Assembly: GCA_037501455.1 (NCBI GenBank)
Contig: CM074860.1
Span: 52,648,501-52,712,500, forward strand
Source: Lantana camara
Taxonomy: Eukaryota; Streptophyta; Magnoliopsida; Lamiales; Verbenaceae
Reading direction: 5' to 3'
DNA length: 64,000 nucleotides
Within the stretch, counting starts at the first letter, position 1, and each line of letters opens with the position of its first letter. The notes beneath the pieces are model-generated. The model was not told where the DNA came from. It did not search any database and was given only the letters and a program-made list of their open reading frames with translations. Of this stretch, positions 57,979-64,000 are shown in pieces. A program made the translations under genes and the position numbers.

Positions 57979-59937
57979 TTCAAAAACACGTAGAGAATCA
58001 CAGAATCTACGACCTAAATGGTAAATCAGAGAACTAGTGAGCATGCGGAATTATAACGATATACAAAAGATAAGGTCTTTAATCTATTGTAGCTCCCACT
58101 GTTTTTCAAAGATCTATAATTCCCAAAGATCTAAGAGGAACACGTTTCCCAATGGGTACTAAGATCCTAGTCATTTTACCTCGAACCCACGACTCGCGGA
58201 CATTCTAAGTAAGAACCCTAGGTAGGTACAACTTACCAACTCTAACACTTTTAGAATTCTTAGTAGTTGTTTTTGCATCACCTATCTTTCAATATGGACC
58301 CACGACTCGTGCGACATCCATATTTACTTAGGCGTTAAGCTAGACCCATCAATCATAAGATCATGACCAAAACTTAGTTCGAACGACCCACGACTCGCGG
58401 ACATCGCCCTTGCTAAAATTGACCACGAAATATTGATCATTTAAAATGATCAATTAGGTAACTAAGAACTAATAAGCTCTACTAGCTATCCCACGACTCG
58501 CGGACAATAACTAGCTTTACTTACTAAACTTAAAACCTATTGATGGAATGCTAGGAATTTAATTCAAAATTTGCATCTCGAATTAAACACCTATTTGTTC
58601 GAAAATAGCTTAATATTTAATGGGAATTTTCGAATCAACCGGAGAGTTGTCCGGTTCGACCTCACCAACATATATGTTATCCAATTTTATTAGTCTTGAT
58701 TAATGCAAGTACACTTAAATGCATTTCAAACAAGCACATAAACAGATAACATGTCCTAGCATGATACTAACATGTAATGATCATGGGTTCTACCTATCTT
58801 ATGCGTGATATGTGGGAGCCACTCCACAATCACAAGTTCTAACATACATGCCACATAAACAGTTTAAATCACATAAGGGAAAGCGGTAACAAAATACGAG
58901 CCCTATTTCTATTACATTTAACAATTGAGATTCCCCTCCCTAACATTTTGAGGGGTCTTCACTTATGGCTTCCTTGTTACTTGAATGTGGTCCATCTTAC
59001 TCCTTGCCTGCATTGTCTCCAAAATGAAAATAAAAACCTCACCACCTATCTCTACTCTCAAATTACAATAAAAAGAAAAAGACATAAAGTAATAAGGCTC
59101 AATCTTCATATTGGCCTTAGACAATTACACGGGGCATACCCCGGCATCAAAAACAGTAATATGGAAAGCCACATAATAAATCACATAACAGTACGCACAT
59201 AAGTGAGGCTCCAACCTCAATTGAAAAACGCAACTATAGGGCTCCAACACCAATTTAAACCATCCATGTGCATAAATTAAAACCATACATAGATCTAAAC
59301 CCATGATCACCTAACATGCTTTTGCGAGAATTTAAATTTAGCCAATAAATTAAAATTCTCGTTTCAAGTCCTAATGACTTAAAACACGACTTAGATGCAA
59401 TTCTTGTTCAAGAGCCTTTTCAATAAAACCCGAAAAACAACAAACCAATAAAATTCCAATTAATTTCCAAAATTAATAATTTTATTCTTTCATTATTTTC
59501 AGAAAATAAAGTTCATAATTTTCCCAAAATCCAAATCGCTTCAATTTCTCAAAAATCCCAATTTAATCAAAAATTTTAAAATAATTTTATTTTAACAAAA
59601 CTGATTTTAAAAGATAAAATTAAAATAAAATTAAATCGGGATTTTATGGACTGAAAACACGAAAAACACGAAAAGGGGCCCGAAAAGGGGCCTAGCCGCG
59701 CGAGGCACAGACGCGCAGCAGCGCGCGGCAGTTGCCGCTCGCGTGCGCGCGCCGACCGCGCATCATGCGCCCGCCGCGACTAGGCGGATTGGGCAGCCGT
59801 CCCGCGCGGTTGGGGGACGGGCTGGGCAGGCGCGCCTAGGCGTGCCTGGAATGGCTCCCTCGCTGTTGCGGGAGAAACTGGGCGGCGGCGACGGGCCTGG
59901 GCGTGCGACGTGCTAGCACGCCTAGGCTCGTTGCTTT
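57979..59937 (-). other. C upstream region with repeated 17-bp motif and GC-rich end
   Basis: No ORF of note. CCCACGACTCGCGGACA or a close variant occurs at 58186-58202, 58299-58316, 58387-58403 and 58490-58506, about 90-115 bp apart. 58550-59640 is AT-rich and featureless. 59680-59935 is strongly GC-rich with GCGCGC and CCTAGGC runs. It probably represents the leader of a copia element, but no primer site was found. Confidence 0.6.
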
Positions 59938-59981
59938 TAAGTCGGACGAATGGGATGTTACATCATCTCCTACCAAACTCC
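59938..59981. repeat. Duplicated left flank inside C
   Basis: Same as 56316-56359 with one change. It includes the last 24 bp of the X LTR and 19 bp of V. It marks a join that normal retrotransposition does not make. Confidence 0.85.
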
Positions 59982-61912
59982 TGTTGGAAAACACGAATCA
60001 GAAAGCAGTGAAATTTGAAAAATTTTCCCAACAAAAGGACCTTGAACTCGCAATCGTGTAACCAAATTCGTAAAGATAGAAAACTTACTTTTCTTTTATT
60101 CTTTCTTGAAGCGTTTCAAGCCACCCAAGAACGCTCTTCACGCGGCTTGATCCCCTCTCCTTGGTAAAGCTCGAATCTTCAAACTTCTAACTTGAAGTCT
60201 CTAGAGAAAGTCCACCAACTTGATCACAATCTAACTAGTAAGGATGCTAGTTCTCTGGTTAGTGTTTAGGCTTAACCTAGGGTTTAATTTAATCTTGGAG
60301 AAAGGAAGGTGTTCAACACATGAACCAAGAATTGTCTATTAGCTCTAAAGGGGAGCATGAGCTCCCCTATATATAGGAAAGGGGAGGGGCGGCCGAACCT
60401 AGTCCTTATTGGACTAGGATTTGGTTCCTCTCTCTCCTATTACTTGATCACCAAGTATTTTCCAACTTTGACTTTGAATTCTAATTCTAGTCAACTTTTA
60501 AGAGAGCTAAAAATATCCAAACTATTTTTTGGATAATTTTATACTTTATTTATTATAAAATAAATAACTTATTTTTATCTAATTAATTAATTCATAATTA
60601 ATTAACTAGATTATTTTCTCCAAAATTAGACTTTCTTTTTAATTCAAAATTAAACCAAAGTCTATTAAATAATTAACTAATTAATTATTTAATATATATA
60701 TAATATATATACACACATGTGACACGTGTCACTCACGTGAGCCACACGTGTGATTTCACACGTGTGGAACCCTCTTGGCCCGATTAACTCGTTTAATCAT
60801 TTTCAAGCCTCAACTCATGTAACCAAGTTGTTGTGTGTGACCCTCTAGGTTCTCAATTCAATTATCAGTGACCCTAATTAATTAATTCACTAATTAATTA
60901 ATCAGTCCACAGATTAAACGACCATAGTCTAGCAACAGGTGTTTAACCCCTAGCTGAATTGGAATGTTCGGATTCGACAGAACCTTTAAGTCATTGATTC
61001 ATGTGAGATACAATCCTCCTACTTACTATCTCTCAACCAAGATCTAGGGCAAGGGAATAATCAGAACCCTAATAATCCGGTCTTAAAGCTAAGTGCATTT
61101 CATATCCATTTGATCTCAATCCAAGAAACCCTTTTCTTGATGTCTTGATCTACTGCCTTGGCCAAGGACTCCATATGGCACATGAATGACTTACACAATA
61201 AGAGATCACCTTGCAAATGCAAGTGTAGGTCCTTTCTTGATTCTCATTCACTTTCACGAGTCACTTGTGCAGCCCCAGCATAAGCCTTGAATCAGTTGTC
61301 TAAGGCGACACCCTTTAAAGCTTATACCTAAGACTACAGAGTTAACTCATAAAGTGACAAGGAACCTCAAGTCTAAGGATCAATTAATCACATCAATGAC
61401 TCGTGAGATATTTCCTAATCTGGAAGTTTCCATTTCCTGAAATAGAAACTTCCTTTCCCATTTAGGAATGTTCTCACACGGGGCGCCTCAGTGAACTCAC
61501 TTATTAAAGTAAGCACCCTCATGTATCACGCACGTATCAACTATACACTTTCCACCTCCATGAAACAAGGTGGTCCTTCTTAAGGGCGTGATCCCACAAG
61601 CAAGCCTTAGAGGAGTCAGGTCGACACTCCCACTGTCTGTAGGACTCATCGGCTTGGAGTATTTTACTAATCATGACTTATGTGATATAGGGCTCGTTTC
61701 ATGAACCATTTCACCTAAATGGTAGAGTCCTAAAGTCATCAGGATTAGGGGAGTTCTCATATATGCACAGATAAAGTAAACGCATACCAAACAAGAGCAT
61801 ATAAAGAAGTGTTGCCTCAATTCGTTATTTCATTCAAAGATTGTCTGTGATTACAATAAGGAAAAGTACAAAGCGGATATACAATCGGCTTTCTAGGGCA
61901 CTATTCCTAACA
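59982..61912 (-). repeat. C full-length LTR
   Basis: 1,931 bp, TGTTAGGAATAG to TTTTCCAACA in element sense. Contains ACACGTGT-type inverted repeats near 60718-60770. Confidence 0.82.
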
Positions 61913-64000
61913 ACTCCGACCGTGTACGACAAATAGCAATAATACATTTGAATTTATGATCATGCAATATACCATAGTACATGCAAGTCATACAACATAA
62001 GATATAATCGTTTGGGCAATCCGTATCCCAGCCTTCCCGCACGTTGCCTAACCATATCATAACATAAACATAATCATAAAATAAGTTCCAACCTTCTTCC
62101 TCCGGGTGTTGGAAGGGTTAGCAAGACCCGACCACCTCATGCATAATGGCTAGTGAGGTACATGAATCCTCAAAAGCCCGACTAGCATTTTCTCGTCAAA
62201 ACTCGTAATGAGATCCATTTTGTCGTTAAATATAAATGGAACCAGCAAATGGGATCACCGTCGACCCTTGCCTCCCCGGATAGCCACATGTACTAAATTC
62301 CTGGGCCCGTGAACATAACATACGTGCAATCTCGCCAAAACATAACATATTTCATAATTTCGGAGAAAATGTTACTCGATAATAATTTACTCGATGACTC
62401 CACTTTGAAAATAACATATATATATACATACATAAATTTTTGGCCAAAACTTGTCACATAAGGGTTGTAGGGTTTAGTATGTAACTAGAACGAAAACACC
62501 TTCACCTGGTACCAAACGAAGCCAAACCCAGGTGCACCTGTACCAACTGAACACACAAAACACAGTACAGAACTCAGACTCAGACTCCGACAACCACATA
62601 AAGATGCACGGCACATGCTCAAGTACTTAAGAAATACAATCACATAAGCAAAGTTCACGTTCATACTAATTCCTTGCAAAATAAAATATCACATAACTCA
62701 ACATATTCATAAAACACATTAAGAGGTGTTCTTATGCACAATTAATTTAAACAAACAAAATGGAAAGGCAATGCATGTCACATTATTTCATATAAATTCA
62801 TATATCAAATAACCAACTCATATTTGTACGAATAACTTATTTCTTACGTGTAAAAGTTTCTAATTTAATCATATAAGTTTCATACAATTCATATGTCACA
62901 TAATAGGATTATTTTAAATTAAATAATTAAAACTAAATTACAAAGTTTCAAATTAAATCATCCAAGACATACCAATTCCATTCTTACTAAATCATAAATT
63001 GCATAACAAATTCTTATATCATATAATAAATTCCAATTCAATTTAAGTGACTCGACTAATTAAAAGCTTCAAGCTTAGGCGTAACAATTTCTCTTCATCG
63101 AAATCATAATTAGCATATTTGTTTTATCAATCCAAAAGGATTAATTAATTGAAGTCATAAAATTTATATGTTTAATGAAATTACATATACACCCCTTCAA
63201 ACTTAAACAAATAGCATGAATTCAACATATCGGGGTCCAATTTGCGAATCAAGATATTCATACATATCACATTTCACTTATTACATGATTTTATATCCGT
63301 TGACATGCATATTGATCGACAATTACAACAATACACAATTTATTGCAATTAAACAATTAATTCCAAATATTTAAAAATACATAAAATAAATCACAACAAA
63401 TCAACCGGACATCCGATTGACGAACGGCAAGTGGCTTTGAACTCACCACGACGAGAGGAACTTGCTGTCCGAAGGGCATCGGAACGCCGCCACCGGAACC
63501 AGCCGAACCGCCATGTGCAGCCGCCGGACCACCACCTTCGGTGGTCGGCAAATTCCCCGGAAGGATAAAAACGTACGCCTCGGCCTGCTTGACAAAGGCC
63601 CTCAACCAATTTCAGAAAGTACCAAGCACACCGGATTTCGTTGATGAAAAACCGAACTAAATCCTAACGACGAAAGCTGAAATTAAACGTAAACCGTAAA
63701 ATGAAAGCAAAATCCGACCATACCGTTGGAAAGCCCGTAGCGAGGCCTTCGAAAGTCCCCTAGCCAAAAGCCGAAAAAGTCGCCGAAAAACTGGACCGCC
63801 GGTCCAGAGCCGGTCCGCCACCGGTCCGCCGCCGTCGGCCAGTTCTTGGGCCGCCACCTACACGAACAACTCGATCTCGTCGAGTTAGACAACTTCTCAG
63901 AAGGAAACGTCGCCAAAAGATCACAGGAAAAGCTTCAAACCACGGCCAAAAGCCGAGCCACCGCTGCCACGCTAGAACCACCACTTCCGCTGCGATTCGC
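61913..64000 (-). repeat. Element V: LTR of a Ty3-type element related to X and Y (runs off right edge)
   Basis: 61913-62330 matches the reverse of 40600-40870 in Y. 62490-62700 and 63400-63460 match X at 53890-54110 and 54890-54960. A hairpin TGAGG/CCTCA with TCATG in its loop lies at 62154-62172, and a palindrome CTGGACCG/CGGTCCAG at 63791-63807. No coding region, primer site or LTR end is in view; frames in the GC-rich 63450-64000 part are not credible genes. Confidence 0.75.

Larger units (their letters stand above)
56360..61912 (-). mobile_element. Element C: rearranged Ty1/copia element with gag only
   Basis: Outer ends are TGTTGG...CCTAACA (TGTTAGGAATAG at 61912 in element sense), flanked by ACTCC (56355-56359 and 61913-61917). 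The order on the plus strand is partial 3' LTR (56360-57101), gag and upstream sequence (57102-59937), a 44-bp copy of the left flank (59938-59981), and full LTR (59982-61912). Protease, integrase, RT and RNase H are absent, and so is the expected primer site next to the 5' LTR. The copied flank includes the end of the X LTR, so the rearrangement came after X had inserted. Confidence 0.82.

Noticed and set aside
57102..59937. Captured host gene inside element C
   Set aside because: The only coding part is a copia Gag with its own zinc knuckle, so a retrotransposon source is enough.
63450..64000. Possible host exon in the GC-rich right edge
   Set aside because: The start aligns with the X LTR, and the frames lack any recognisable domain; it is the V LTR.

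Overview
The window is a block of nested plant LTR retrotransposons. No host gene, tRNA, rRNA or CRISPR array was seen. The organism is very probably an angiosperm: Ty3/gypsy chromovirus polyproteins with a C-terminal chromodomain-like tail (Tekay/Del type, by motif reading only), a Ty1/copia gag, a TRIM, primer sites matching plant initiator-Met tRNA, and AT-rich LTRs of 2.5-3.9 kb. A eudicot is likely from base composition, but the species cannot be told.

Layout, from the outside in. V is a Ty3-type LTR on the minus strand (56341-56359 and 61913-64000, running off the right edge). X is a minus-strand nonautonomous element (before 1 to 56340) inserted in V. X's 3' LTR (1-2154 plus 12008-12341) is split by A, a decayed full-length minus-strand chromovirus (2155-12007, target duplication GTAAT/GTTAT). 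X's internal region (12342-13574) is non-coding. X's 5' LTR (13575-13671 plus 52008-56340) is split by Z and by a 491-bp TRIM (53240-53730, duplication AAAGC). Z is a plus-strand tandem array of four LTRs and three gag-only internal regions (13672-52007), flanked as one unit by GAACG. W, a young 12.7-kb plus-strand chromovirus with a full gag-pol frame and an extra upstream ORF (19937-32657, duplication TATTG), sits in the second Z LTR. Y, a 10.2-kb plus-strand non-coding LARD-type element (38108-48316, duplication GAGAG/AAGAG), splits the third Z gag. C, a rearranged minus-strand copia element with only gag (56360-61912, duplication ACTCC), is inserted in V beside X.

How the parts relate. 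A and W once encoded Gag, protease, reverse transcriptase, RNase H and integrase. Z keeps only a Gag clearly related to that of A, with both zinc knuckles intact. X and Y keep only cis-acting sequence. All would depend on enzymes supplied in trans by an A-like element.

The most interesting signals are cis-acting and shared between families. (1) An intron-like unit inside the LTR has a donor, a CTGAC or CTAAT branch site, a pyrimidine tract and an acceptor, in A, W, X, Y and Z. (2) Hairpins with conserved loops and changing stems lie inside that unit. (3) Clusters of family-specific perfect palindromes lie 0.8-1.15 kb into the LTR. (4) Arrays of 4-12 short hairpins lie upstream of the polypurine tract of X, Y and Z only, and many stems change in a compensatory way. 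Together these suggest an RNA-structure code in these elements that ordinary TE annotation does not name. All of this was read by eye and no search or folding program was run.
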